A DNA stretch of 64,000 nt from contig WJXW01000002.1 in the NCBI GenBank assembly GCA_015832175.1, forward strand, positions 186,001 to 250,000. Reading direction: 5' to 3'. Made by a program: the position numbers and the translations under genes. The stretch comes from Paraphaeosphaeria minitans (lineage: Eukaryota; Ascomycota; Dothideomycetes; Pleosporales; Didymosphaeriaceae). The notes beneath the pieces are model-generated. The model was given only the letters and a program-made list of their open reading frames with translations. It had not been told where the DNA came from and did no database searches. Positions within the stretch are counted from its first letter, which is position 1. Each line of letters begins with the position of its first letter. Below, piece after piece: positions 21,102 through 30,685 of this stretch.

Positions 21102-23395
21102 ATGAGCTCAGCCAGCGCCCGCAGCACTGCTCTTGTCCCGCAAGGCACCGGCGAAACGCAGTATAATGTGCGGCATGCAGCTCTGCGCGGCGCGTCCTCG
21201 GCTTTTTCGAAGGCGCCGGTAAAGCCCAAACCGCTGGTCAACACGTACACGGGCGGGGGCAATGGTGCGCTCCTCGCAGCGACCAAGGCAGGCACTGGTG
21301 GAACGCCGCGGAACACGACGCCATCGGGCACTGCGACGCCCGTGAGGAGGGACTGGACGGGCGGGAGCACGAGGAGCTCTGCCAGGCCCTTTGCCTCGCC
21401 CAGGCAATCGCTGAGTATGTCGTGGCCGCCCACCTTCCTGGTCTTGACCAACCGCTCACCTCATGGCCTTGACTGACCGCGTTGTTAGGTAAATCCAGTA
21501 GCTCCAGCACTCTCGCTGTACCCGAAGACGGCTTCGAGCGGATTCCCTCACCCTCCAACATTGCCGCGAAGCTTGCCGCTGCGCGATACAGCCCCATGAA
21601 ACCCATTCCGCAGCCACAGCGATCTTCGACACCCACCATGGCAGAGCGTGACGCAAACGAGCGGGACGTACTACCTCCCCCTGGAAGCGTAGGCAATGTG
21701 CTGGCGAGGCTGGATTCGAGGCAGCAGAAGGTACCCAGGTTGACGAGGGACGAGGCCAAGGCGGACCCGGTTGCCATTGCGCGAGCACTGCACGCGGGCC
21801 TGGACAGGCCCACCGACGACACCCCGATCCCCCCAACGAGCGCCCTGGTGAACATGTTTGAGCAAAGCCGGCCAGTCTCACGCACGTCTCCGACCCCCGT
21901 TCGATCACCCAAGCCACAGCGCGCTTTCAAGATGCCACGCGAACCGAAAGACGGCGAGCCGCTGGAGAGACAACGGACAAAGACACCTCCTCCTGTGAAA
22001 CCGAAACCGAAGCTGAAGCTACTGTCTGACCCGCCGCATTCCGCCGATGGAACTGCTGAGAATACAATCTTCAAGAACATCCGGAAAGACACCCTTGGTC
22101 CACCTCCTGTGATGCGAGAGACTTCGGAGAAATTGGCCGTCAAAACAGCCAATCTTCGCCCTAACCCATCACCGAAGAGCGTCTCAAATAGCCGTCCAAA
22201 GTCGGAGGACATGACACGATCGGCCTCACGTACTAATAGAAGACTGTCTTCGTCTCTAAGTCATAATGAGACTCTGTCGTCTCCGTCGTCCTTTGTCTCT
22301 GCTCGTTCAACTCAGGAAGAGATGCCCAAACCCAAGCCGACCATACCACCGCCACGACGCTCAGCGAAGCCAAAGCAGGAAGTAAAACAGGCTCTGTCTA
22401 GACCGAGTACTGCTACGCCCTTGTCGAACCCCTCACCCGCTCGCGCCCATGCGACATCCAAGCCTACTTCTCCCTTTCCTCCGCCTACACACCTCACCCC
22501 TCATAGAAGAGCTTCAATATCAGAAACTTCAGCCCCAACCGGCACCTTCTACCATTCCAACTACCAACGCGAGTCCGCGAGATCCATCACAAAGCACATG
22601 ACGGGTGAAAGCCTCTCCAGTGCCATCATGGGAGCCGCATTGGCCTCCTCTCGCAATGCCTCACCAGCTCGGCCCTCCTCTAGCCATCTTGGAAGCCCGT
22701 ATCTGGCTGCCACCCCGCCGCTGCCGGTTCGGAAGCACCACCATTTCAGCCATTCGCCATTTGGTCGCTCTCCATCACCGCCAAAGCCTAAACCCCAACC
22801 TACCGGCAAGCTGCGAACAACGATGCGAAAAGATCACTCCTCATCCGACGACGAAGAAGAAAGCGAAAAGTACAAACGCAAAGGCACGCGAATCATGGGC
22901 ATGGGCCGCAAACATCCGAACAAGCACCACGAGGGAACACGTAAGCGCTGGCGCGATCAAATCACCGAGCGCGAACGCAAGCGCTACGAGGGCGTTTGGG
23001 CAGCCAACAAAAGCCTCTTCATCGCCACGTCGCCTCCAGGCTCCCGCGCGTCGTCTCGCTCTCCCCAACCTACCTCGGAGGAGGACTCATCTCAGGACGT
23101 GCTCAATCTTGTCGCCAAGGAGATTTGGAGCAGGAGTCGCCTACCCGAACACGTGCTCGAGGAGGTGTGGGATCTGGTGGATAGCAGGGGAGCTGGGTGG
23201 TTGAAGCGAGATGAGTTCGTAGTGGGCATGTGGCTGATCGATCAGAGGCTGAAGGGTAGGAAGCTGCCTACCAAGGTCAGCGATAGCGTGTGGCACAGCG
23301 TGAGGGGGGCTGGCGTGAAGGTAAAGGTGGGGGACCGCTCGCACAAGATGCACAAGCCGCATGTCAAGGTGCCGTTGGATGTTCGGCTTTTGTGA
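21102..23395 (+). CDS. IRS4: IRS4-like EH-domain protein
   Basis: Homologue of yeast Irs4/Tax4, EH-domain proteins that act in phosphoinositide (Inp51) regulation, rDNA silencing and autophagy. Exons 21102-21414 and 21489-23395 across a 74-nt intron (GTATGT donor, TTAG acceptor) give 739 aa. Most of the protein is a disordered Ser/Pro/Lys-rich region with many PxxP and KPKPKPK stretches. The C-terminal EH domain (about residues 610-710) is recognisable: KRWRDQITERERKRYEGVWAAN, then VLNLVAKEIWSRSRLPEHVLEEVWDLVD, then FVVGMWLIDQRLKGRKLP. The protein ends KVPLDVRLL. It converges with the protease gene downstream (293 nt apart). Confidence 0.88.
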
Positions 23396-23688
23396 AAAGG
23401 TCGTTCGGATGCGGGGTTAGAGAGTGTGTTGGTTTCCCTTTGTTTTAGACGAGATACCCCATAATGCTAATTGCTGCTGTCTCTGAGTCGAGTCCCATTA
23501 CATTTCTCGTATCCTACACGTCCGATGACGTTCGTGGAAAGGCGTTCTTCTTCCCTCCTGCCCTGCCCGCTGCGCACTTGCTATTTATACATTTCCCATT
23601 GCCATGTCCTCCAAGTACACCCGATCAATACATGGTGCAACGGCCTCATTGCGCACAAGAATCCTTTCATCTCATTTTCTCATCCTCC

Positions 23689-24432
23689 TCACCGCGTCAC
23701 CACGGGCTCATGCCCCCCCTCCTTCACATCCGCAATCGCCTCCTCCCCACCCAGCCATTTCGCGTCATTCAACGGCCACACCACCGCGACTACCTTCCCC
23801 TTTAACACATTCAGAGGCACAGGCCCAAACACCCTACTATCCCTGCTCCAATCCAAATTATCCCCCGCAAGCCACACATGTCCTTCGGGCACCCTGATAA
23901 TCTCGTCCCTCACGTTCGCCCAATCCCCCTCGTCGTCCTGCTTCCCCAGATCATCTTGCCCCCTGCCAGTCGACAGCACAGCGACGAAATCGCCGGGCAT
24001 CCCGACCACGCGCTTGCAGCTTCGTGTCGAGGATGGCCCGGGCGTGTCGAAGGTGACGACGTCGCCGACAGCAATGTTGCGGCCGCGGCGGTGCAGGTGG
24101 GACACCATGATGTAGGGGGTGTAGCGGTACGAGTGCGGGATGGTGGGCACCATGGAGATGCCGTTCGTGGGGCCGATTACGCCAATGTAGGTGAAGACGA
24201 GGTGGATGGCGAGGAACAATTTGGCGGTGGTTTTGGCGATGCGGAAGGTTGTGAGGGCGGGGGTGAAGTCGCTGGAGGGCTGCAGCTGGTGGCGCAGGCG
24301 GGCCAGGAACGTGGTGAGGGTTTGGGTGCGGACTCGTTGCGGGTGGAGGTGTTGATGGAAGAAGGCGGTGTGGAGGCGCGGTGATTGTGCACTGAAGAAG
24401 AGCGAGGACGGTCGTATTCGTGGGGGCGGCAT
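23689..24432 (-). CDS. IMP1: mitochondrial inner membrane protease subunit 1
   Basis: Type I signal peptidase-like protease (S26) of the mitochondrial inner membrane. In yeast it forms a complex with Imp2 and matures intermembrane-space proteins. Single exon; the start is taken at 24432 (247 aa) because the frame upstream to 24576 lacks conserved character. Residues 1-60 are Arg/Ser/His-rich and fit a matrix-targeting presequence. A hydrophobic segment near residues 71-88 is the membrane anchor. The catalytic serine is Ser93 in NGISMVPTI and the catalytic lysine is Lys140 in CKRVVGMPGD. The later box GHVWLAGDNLDWSRDSRVFGPVP is diagnostic. Subunit 1 is favoured over subunit 2 from the overall motif pattern, but the distinction is not certain. 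Confidence 0.88.
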   Translation of the reverse strand: MPPPRIRPSSLFFSAQSPRLHTAFFHQHLHPQRVRTQTLTTFLARLRHQLQPSSDFTPALTTFRIAKTTAKLFLAIHLVFTYIGVIGPTNGISMVPTIPHSYRYTPYIMVSHLHRRGRNIAVGDVVTFDTPGPSSTRSCKRVVGMPGDFVAVLSTGRGQDDLGKQDDEGDWANVRDEIIRVPEGHVWLAGDNLDWSRDSRVFGPVPLNVLKGKVVAVVWPLNDAKWLGGEEAIADVKEGGHEPVVTR

Positions 24433-24784
24433 TGTGTGGTGTGTGGTCGGTGTTGTTGCGATTCGGCATCGCGTGAGAGCTTCGAAGCCTGAACTTGAGC
24501 GTGAGCTTGAGCTCGGAGCGCCAAGTTTCTTAAGTCCGTGATGGTCGCAATTCGCGAGACGTCCCCGCATCAACACTGCAATTCAATCATGACAGAGCCC
24601 AGGATAATTGGACTGAAGAGTCGAGGGCAGGCCGTTCCCAGGTACATATTCCAACGAGGCGAATATTTTACTCAAGCTGAAGATTTACCGTAGACCTGCG
24701 CCAACGGGCCTGGACGGCGAAGGAACTCTGCACGATGCTGTAAGAGGTGCTTTCTATTTCTTCACGCACGCCCTGTATATCTTT
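24433..24784. promoter_or_regulatory. divergent promoter IMP1 / JMJD7-like
   Basis: 352 nt between divergent starts. It may contain a non-coding or 5' exon of the JmjC gene (GTAAGA at 24741), but no frame-consistent first exon was found. Confidence 0.4.
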
Positions 24785-25876
24785 TTGTTTGCGCATACAT
24801 GTTGTGTTCGCCTTTCTCACCATGTAGCAGACCTCATCACCGCCTACCACGACCTGAACCCGACCACCATCGATGAACTACACGAAGAACCCTCCCCCCT
24901 CGAATTCATGCGCTACGTCGCCCGCAACCGCCCCTTCGTCGTCCGCAAAGGCGCGTCCTCCTGGCCCTCACACAAGAAATGGAACGCCGCCTACCTATCC
25001 AGCATCATGGGTTCCACCCCCGTCAACGTCGCAATCACGCCGCACGGAAACGCAGATGCCATCCTGCACCTCTCTCCCACCCGCGCCCTCTTCGTCAAGC
25101 CCTTCGAGACAACCCTCCCCTTCTCTGCCGCACAGTCCCGCATCCAGGCCCAAGAGCTAGATCCCGCATGGAGTAACGCGACATGCTACCTGCAGACGCA
25201 AAACGACAATCTTCGGGGCGAGTACGCGACGCTGTTCCAGGACGTGCCGGCGAGCATATCCTGGGCGCGCATCGCGCTCAAAAACGACGCGGACGCCATA
25301 AACTTCTGGCTCGGCAACAGCGCGAGCACGACTGCGCTGCACAAAGACAACTACGAGAACGTCTACGTGCAGGTGCTGGGGCAGAAGCACTTTGTGCTGC
25401 TGCCACCGGTCGAGGCGCCGTGCGTGAATGAGAGGGCGGTGTTGGCGGCGACGTATGCGTATGGAGGGTCGCCAGAGTCGGATTCACATGTCAAAGAGGA
25501 TATGGTAGTGAGCATTGACGGCGCGGGGGAGGGAGAGGACCAATCGTACGTCCCGTTTGCGACGTGGGATCCGGATCGACCTGAGGAACATGCGACGCCG
25601 TTCTCGCGGTATTCGCAGCCGCTGAGGGTGACGCTAGAGGAGGGCGATATGCTGTACCTGCCTGCGCTGTGGTATCACCAGGTGAGCCAGAGCTGCAATG
25701 TGGAGGGGCTGTGCTGCGCGGTCAACTATTGGTATGATTTAGACTTTAGTGGGGGGTTCTGGGCGGGCAGCTCCTTCGTGCGAGATGTTGCGTTGCTTGA
25801 GGAGCGGAGACGAAAGGAGGTGCATGACGATACTGAGAGTGGCGCGAAGCAGGTGCAGGAATCGACTTGGTTCTAG
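24785..25876 (+). CDS. JmjC-domain protein, JMJD7-like
   Basis: Fe(II)/2-oxoglutarate-dependent JmjC (cupin-8) oxygenase. Human JMJD7 is a lysyl-3-hydroxylase acting on DRG GTPases; the fungal substrate is inferred at most. Single visible exon of 363 aa. The metal triad is H186-x-D188 in TALHKDNYENVYVQVLGQKH and H298 in YLPALWYHQVS. The family N-terminus is clear from DLITAYHDLNPTTIDELHEEP onward, with FMRYVARNRPFVVRKG. The first ~15 residues from the ATG at 24785 look unlike the family. A splice acceptor (CATGTAG) sits at 24825-24827, so the true start may lie in an upstream exon that I could not place in frame. Confidence 0.85.
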   Translation: MFAHTCCVRLSHHVADLITAYHDLNPTTIDELHEEPSPLEFMRYVARNRPFVVRKGASSWPSHKKWNAAYLSSIMGSTPVNVAITPHGNADAILHLSPTRALFVKPFETTLPFSAAQSRIQAQELDPAWSNATCYLQTQNDNLRGEYATLFQDVPASISWARIALKNDADAINFWLGNSASTTALHKDNYENVYVQVLGQKHFVLLPPVEAPCVNERAVLAATYAYGGSPESDSHVKEDMVVSIDGAGEGEDQSYVPFATWDPDRPEEHATPFSRYSQPLRVTLEEGDMLYLPALWYHQVSQSCNVEGLCCAVNYWYDLDFSGGFWAGSSFVRDVALLEERRRKEVHDDTESGAKQVQESTWF

Positions 25877-26076
25877 GTCACGCGCGATCCCCATGGTCCG
25901 CCGCGCCCTGGAGATAGCCAAAGACATTGCACATGTGAATCCGCATCACCATCTCATCGACGACCCCTGCGCTCTCCCCACTTCTCCCAGTCAGACAACA
26001 GGCCAGTCAGACAACAGGTACCACGCAAGCGAACAGCAAGCTTCCTCATCATCCACACCGCCAGGACATTGATACG

Positions 26077-26661
26077 CTACTCTACCCTCATCTCAACCAC
26101 ATTACTCTCAAACGCCCTCCCGTGGAACGGCGAATCCACATACGCCTCCAAATCCCCCGTCCCCAGATCACCCCCATATCTGTCCCAGACACCCGAAAAT
26201 GTTCCCTGCACATAGACCTTGTACTTGGCCGGCCTCCGCTCCGGCAACCACGGCTTGTCCATGACCACCTCGTGCGCCTCCTCAGTGCCAGGTGCCACAG
26301 TAACGAGATCCTCGGCACCCGGCGGCATCAGCCGATTCACCTTTAATCCCTCGGTCGGGATCTCCTTCCCGTCTTCGTCGACGAGCGTGAAGAGGCCCAG
26401 ATTGGCGGCCTGCGGGTCCAGCGGGGTGTTCCATTTGAGGAGGGCGAAGGGGGTGGTGGGGTTGTTGTTTCTGAGGGTGACGAGAAGGGAGGGGGGTGAG
26501 CGGGAGATTTGGGAGAGATGAAATTCGAGGCCGGGGATGCCGGAGGAGGGGTTGGAGGTGAGAGGGGACATGGTCAGTGTGGAAGGGGAGGTGTTGAAAT
26601 AGTAAAGGGCGCCGAGGAGGGTGGCGGCTGAGACGGCGATGAGGGCTGTTCTCCCGTTCAT
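26077..26661 (-). CDS. free-standing deuterolysin-propeptide-like protein
   Basis: Single exon, 194 aa. An N-terminal hydrophobic segment (residues 5-23, TALIAVSAATLLGALYYF) is a signal peptide or membrane anchor. The rest is a beta-rich domain with the same order of motifs as the propeptide of M35 deuterolysins: VTLRNNNPTTPFALLKWNTPLD, then DGKEIPTEGLKV, then EDLVTVAPG, then KYKVYVQGTF. The protease 1.6 kb away has VAVTNNGAKTLNLLSKGTFLD, VPFEGIKIRL, DDFLTLRAG and DFDVFAKG in the same order. No protease domain follows; the frame stops after VVEMRVE. A stand-alone inhibitor or chaperone role is possible but is inference only. It lies tail-to-tail with the JmjC gene. Confidence 0.75.
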   Translation of the reverse strand: MNGRTALIAVSAATLLGALYYFNTSPSTLTMSPLTSNPSSGIPGLEFHLSQISRSPPSLLVTLRNNNPTTPFALLKWNTPLDPQAANLGLFTLVDEDGKEIPTEGLKVNRLMPPGAEDLVTVAPGTEEAHEVVMDKPWLPERRPAKYKVYVQGTFSGVWDRYGGDLGTGDLEAYVDSPFHGRAFESNVVEMRVE

Positions 26662-26820
26662 TGAGGAGTGGCTTCGTGAGAGCGGTGGTGGTGGTTGCGA
26701 TTGAGCTTTTGGCGCGGAGCCGTATCAGAGATGTGCTGCTGGCGTGGAGATCGTAAGGCTGCGAGGGGTAGGAAGGTCGGATTGACGATCGAGAACTGGA
26801 CGATAGGTGTGAGGATAACT

Positions 26821-26935
26821 AGACGATGGGTGGGAGGAGAACTAGACGATGGGTGGGAGGAGAACTAGACGATGGGTGGGAGGAGAACTGTACGATGGGT
26901 GGGAGGAGAACTGTACGATGGGTGGGAGTGAATGT
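26821..26935. repeat. 23-nt tandem repeat, 5 copies
   Basis: Copies start at 26821, 26844, 26867, 26890 and 26913; the unit is GACGATGGGTGGGAGGAGAA plus a few bases. A degenerate copy precedes it at about 26802. The last two copies share a GTACGATG variant, which suggests slippage or unequal exchange. Confidence 0.9.
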
Positions 26936-27503
26936 CAGTTTGCTGGCGGTTAACTACACGCGGTGTCTTTGTAGACGATGACGTGAAAGCCTATTGCACG
27001 GGGTACTATGGACAGCTGGCTGGCAAGGACACATGTCCGCAGGCGGCAGGGATCCTTTTTGCCTCATTGTCATGAACCGCCGGCCTGCTAAAGAGTGCAT
27101 ATAGGGCGTGGCCAATATGGCCCCGGCAGGTCACATTAAGCCCGTGTAGGTACTGGCGGGGAAGACGGGGGGAGACTTCAAACGGTTACGTCGACGGTGG
27201 CGCTAACGTAGATTGACGCCGAAATGAGCAGGAGGCTTTCGTGAACGCAACGTCGCAAACGAAATGCACCGCCTCGTCAAGCAGAGACAAAGTGGCCGAA
27301 GGGGGAGGACGAATGCGCGGCCCCCACACTTGTCAATCTGGTGCCACCTGTGCGCCGCCCGTCGCTTGCCTCGATAGGTTTGGATTCCCGCACTCCTCCC
27401 GAGCAATCTCTCCGCGCATTGCGACCTCCTGGCATCGCCATCAAACACAGTTCATCAGAAGCCGCGGTTTAGACGCTCGCCGATCATCATGCCGAGCCCC
27501 CAA

Positions 27504-27521
27504 CTGCTAGGTACCTAGCAG
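27504..27521. promoter_or_regulatory. perfect 18-nt palindrome
   Basis: CTGCTAGGTACCTAGCAG equals its own reverse complement across all 18 bases. It contains the TAGGTACCTA core found at several other intergenic places in the window. It may be a dimeric-factor site; unproven. Confidence 0.4.
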
Positions 27522-28274
27522 AGATGTTGAAGAGCAATGTCACAAAGGAAACACGATTGAGGAGAGCTGCCATCGTCCATCTTCGTCGCAATATATGCTA
27601 CCGATGCTTCCGCCACAAGTCTGTTCAGCTGTTGTGAAGAACTGGTTTGGGAAGAATCTTGCAAAACAAAAATACATGAACCCTTTTGAGTATACAACCA
27701 GACCGTTTCCTCTCGAGGCCGAACTGACGAAAGCCACAAAGGTCGACAAGAAGTCAGATCCCTGTGAAACATCGCTGGAAACAGCACGCCTGAGCTCATT
27801 GGCGTGCGGTGATCCCTCGCACCACGCCTTGCCAAGGGAAATCCAGCACCTGCAATTTATTTTTGCAGTGATCATCGGTTTCTCAACGCAGCACAGATGT
27901 TGTGGGTAGCTTTACGTTGTACACAATGCTACTATGAATGTCACATTCGACAGCTTATATCATCTGCTCGGAAACAAGCCCCACGAAACGCCCCACAGCC
28001 TACAAGCGCTCACTTGGAAGCACCAGGGTTCATGCAAGCATGCTGCTGCAATGATAATATTCCATAGTTCGGTTCCTCCAGCGCATCGTAATCCCCGAAA
28101 CGGGCCACCATGTGGCTGGTCGATTCCTGTTGGAGGCACAAACGCAGTTCATGTATAAAGCCCTATTTCTTCCTCGTGCAGTAAAAGATCACCCTCTCGT
28201 TCAGCAGCTACGTTTCGATATCTTCGTTCCTTTGCATTCGTTCTGCGTGTCTTTGCGTCTGTTCTTTCCCAATC

Positions 28275-29539
28275 ATGAAGGGCTTCACTCAATTCAGTCT
28301 TGTGGCTCTGGTAGCCTCCGTCACAGCTGTCTCTGTCAACATTAACAAGCGCGAGTCACCCTTGAGCATTGTTCTGTCCAGGTCAGGTAACACTGAGGTC
28401 AAGGTGGCCGTCACGAACAATGGGGCCAAGACGCTCAACTTGCTGAGCAAGGGCACTTTCTTGGATGAAGTTAATCCGGTCGAGAAAGTGAACGTCTACT
28501 CAAATAGTGGCAGTAAGTCTACCTATACACTTCAGGATGACGCTGGTTGAGGCTTGAGGGTGTGATGCGTGACAAGTACGCATGAGCGACACAGCATTTG
28601 CAAGCCTCTCTGTCATCGGTCGCCTATGGCCTTATAAACTGCATCTTTCTCCCTCGGCGCTGGCATGTGAGCTCTGCTCACAATGTTTCAGCAACCAAAG
28701 TTCCTTTCGAGGGCATCAAGATCCGACTTCTCACCAGCGGTCTCAGCTCAGACGACTTCCTCACCCTTAGGGCCGGCGAGATGAAAGAAGTCACCGTCGA
28801 GACCGCCGCCCTCCACACCCTGAATGATGGCGGCGACTTCGATGTCTTCGCCAAAGGCCTCCTCCCCTACGCTGAAGCCAACTCCACCGAGCTTGCCGGA
28901 AATCTCGGCTACGAGTCCAACAAGCTCACCATGAGCGTTGACGGCCCCGTCGCCGCCACCGTCGCAAAAGAAATCACCAAGCGCACTACCCTCGGCTCCA
29001 GCTGCACCGGCACCAAGCTCAGAGTCATCCAGGCCGCCTTGTCTAACTGCCAGAAGCAAGCCTCCGCGGCTGCGTCCGCCGCGAAAGCGGGCTCCAAGCT
29101 CAATACTTACTTCAAGTCGGCCTCGGCCAGCACCAAGAGGGAAGTCTCTGGGCGCCTTTCGGCTGTCGCGAAGGATTGTGGTAGCACGAGCAGCAAAACA
29201 TCTACCAACTGCAATGACCCGTACAACGGCTGTGCGTCGAATGTTCTCGCGTACACTGTGCCTACCCGGAACTTCATCACGTACTGCGACATCTTCTTCA
29301 GTGCGCTTCCAGCCGTTGCTACCGCGTGCCACGGACAGGACCAGGCTACCACTGTGCTGCACGAGGAGACGCATGCCGATGGCGTGTACAGCCCTGGCAC
29401 TGATGATCTGGGCTACGGGTTCGCGGCTGCTTCGGCGCTGTCGAAAGCGGATGCGTTGAACAACGCGGATTCGTACGCGCTGTATGCTAACGGCAAGTGG
29501 ATTGCACCTTTTGAGGCCGAAATGAGGATTACAAGCTAA
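28275..29539 (+). CDS. deuterolysin (M35 zinc metalloprotease)
   Basis: Secreted neutral zinc endopeptidase of the aspzincin family. Exons 28275-28512 and 28692-29539 give 361 aa; the 179-nt intron (GTAAGT donor, TTTCAG acceptor) is long for this window. A signal peptide (residues 1-19) and a propeptide end at KR before TTLGSSCTGTKL, the likely mature N-terminus. The zinc site is HEETH (first His near residue 303), with the third ligand in GTDDLGYG, the aspzincin motif. Cysteines are spaced as in the family (SSC, SNC, KDC, TNC, GC, YC, AC). All catalytic residues are present. The propeptide resembles the separate protein at 26077-26661. Confidence 0.93.
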
Positions 29540-30100
29540 CGGAAACTGCAGCTATCCACCTCAACTGCTAGAGGACATGAGTTCAGCGAGCTCGGGAAGG
29601 ATACTGTAATTATAGATACGCTGCGAAAGCGACAGTTACGGCCTTCTTATTTTTATATTATACATAGATGCAATTTGCTTGATTAGCGCTTAGGTGACGT
29701 TCATATGCTCCAAATCATGACTCTGGAATGCTTGTCTTGCCTGTGTTCTCGTCTTATTATGTTAGACGGGTATGACAGGTTCTATCCTCGCCATCTACAA
29801 GGTTAAATGGCCGATAGCCGTGATCATCTAGATGTAGACCAGACACAGACAGTAAAAGCTCATCCGAGCACTCTGCCCTCCAAAACCCTCATTTCAGACC
29901 CTCCTTCGCTATACTATGTGATAGTGAGTAAAAAGATTTTATGACGTTTGGCCTCATATTGCATGCTTCCTGTGACATATACTATCATGCAATCAAACGC
30001 ACTTAACATGCTGCTCAGCTCATGGAACCCTGATTATATGCAGCGCCTTCTCCCTCATCGCCTCGTGCAGCGCTTCCGTACTCATCGCTATGTCCGAATC
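29540..30100. other. convergent intergenic region, AT-rich
   Basis: 3' flanks of the protease and the orphan gene. AT-rich, with no supported frame. Confidence 0.5.
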
Positions 30101-30685
30101 CTACACACTCCTACCCACAACCTCTCCCGTGCCTTCTCCCTGGTCACCTCCCTCAACGCTGTCATCTTTTTCAATTTCCACCCACAACTTCTCCAGCGCC
30201 TCCTCCCTCGTGTATTCCCCCACGAGTGACATCCTCAACTCCCCCATGACATACACACACTCGCGTCCGTCCGACTCAGCATGGCACATGAACTGTATGA
30301 CCCATGTAGAGTGGAACACGCGATCTTCTTCAACCAGAGTCTCTTGAATTTGCCAACCGGTGCGTTCAGTAATCTTCTTTGCAATGTCCTTGAACGTCTG
30401 GCCTGGGTCGCTAAAGCGCTTTACAACGATGCAAGGCACGTCGCTGATGACGATTGGGTCATGGTTGGAGATGGTGCTACCGTTCGACTTGAGATGGAAG
30501 GCTATGATAAATCTGTAGATGCGGTCTCCTTCGGCGTCTGTGGGTGATGTAGAGAGAGCGAGGGATGAGGCACGTAGGTGTGAGGTGCTGCTAGAAGCGC
30601 TGGAAAGGGTGGGGTCGTGATCATTCTCATGGCCTTTGTGACGCCGGCTTTCGTGTTCCAATGACTGGTTAGCGGTTGAGTCCAT
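30101..30685 (-). CDS. hypothetical protein
   Basis: Single-exon frame of 194 aa; no family recognised. Residues 1-50 are polar and serine-rich. Residues 55-165 look like a folded domain with alternating hydrophobic and charged segments (YRFIIAFHLK, IVISDVPCIVVKRF, FKDIAKKITERTGW, STWVIQFMCHAE, ECVYVMGELRM). The end is acidic and glycine-rich. There is no signal peptide or membrane helix. The coherent composition argues for a real gene, but a lineage-restricted orphan cannot be distinguished from a fast-evolving family member by eye. Confidence 0.55.
   Translation of the reverse strand: MDSTANQSLEHESRRHKGHENDHDPTLSSASSSTSHLRASSLALSTSPTDAEGDRIYRFIIAFHLKSNGSTISNHDPIVISDVPCIVVKRFSDPGQTFKDIAKKITERTGWQIQETLVEEDRVFHSTWVIQFMCHAESDGRECVYVMGELRMSLVGEYTREEALEKLWVEIEKDDSVEGGDQGEGTGEVVGRSV

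Larger units (their letters stand above)
26662..28274. other. divergent intergenic region with tandem repeat and palindrome
   Basis: 1.6 kb between the propeptide-like gene and the deuterolysin. It holds a 23-nt tandem repeat (26802-26935) and an 18-nt perfect palindrome (27504-27521). Open frames at 27515-27909 lack motifs. No gene called. Confidence 0.55.

Noticed and set aside
13025..29539. A secondary-metabolite gene cluster
   Set aside because: No polyketide synthase, NRPS, terpene cyclase or tailoring set is present; the genes are functionally unrelated.
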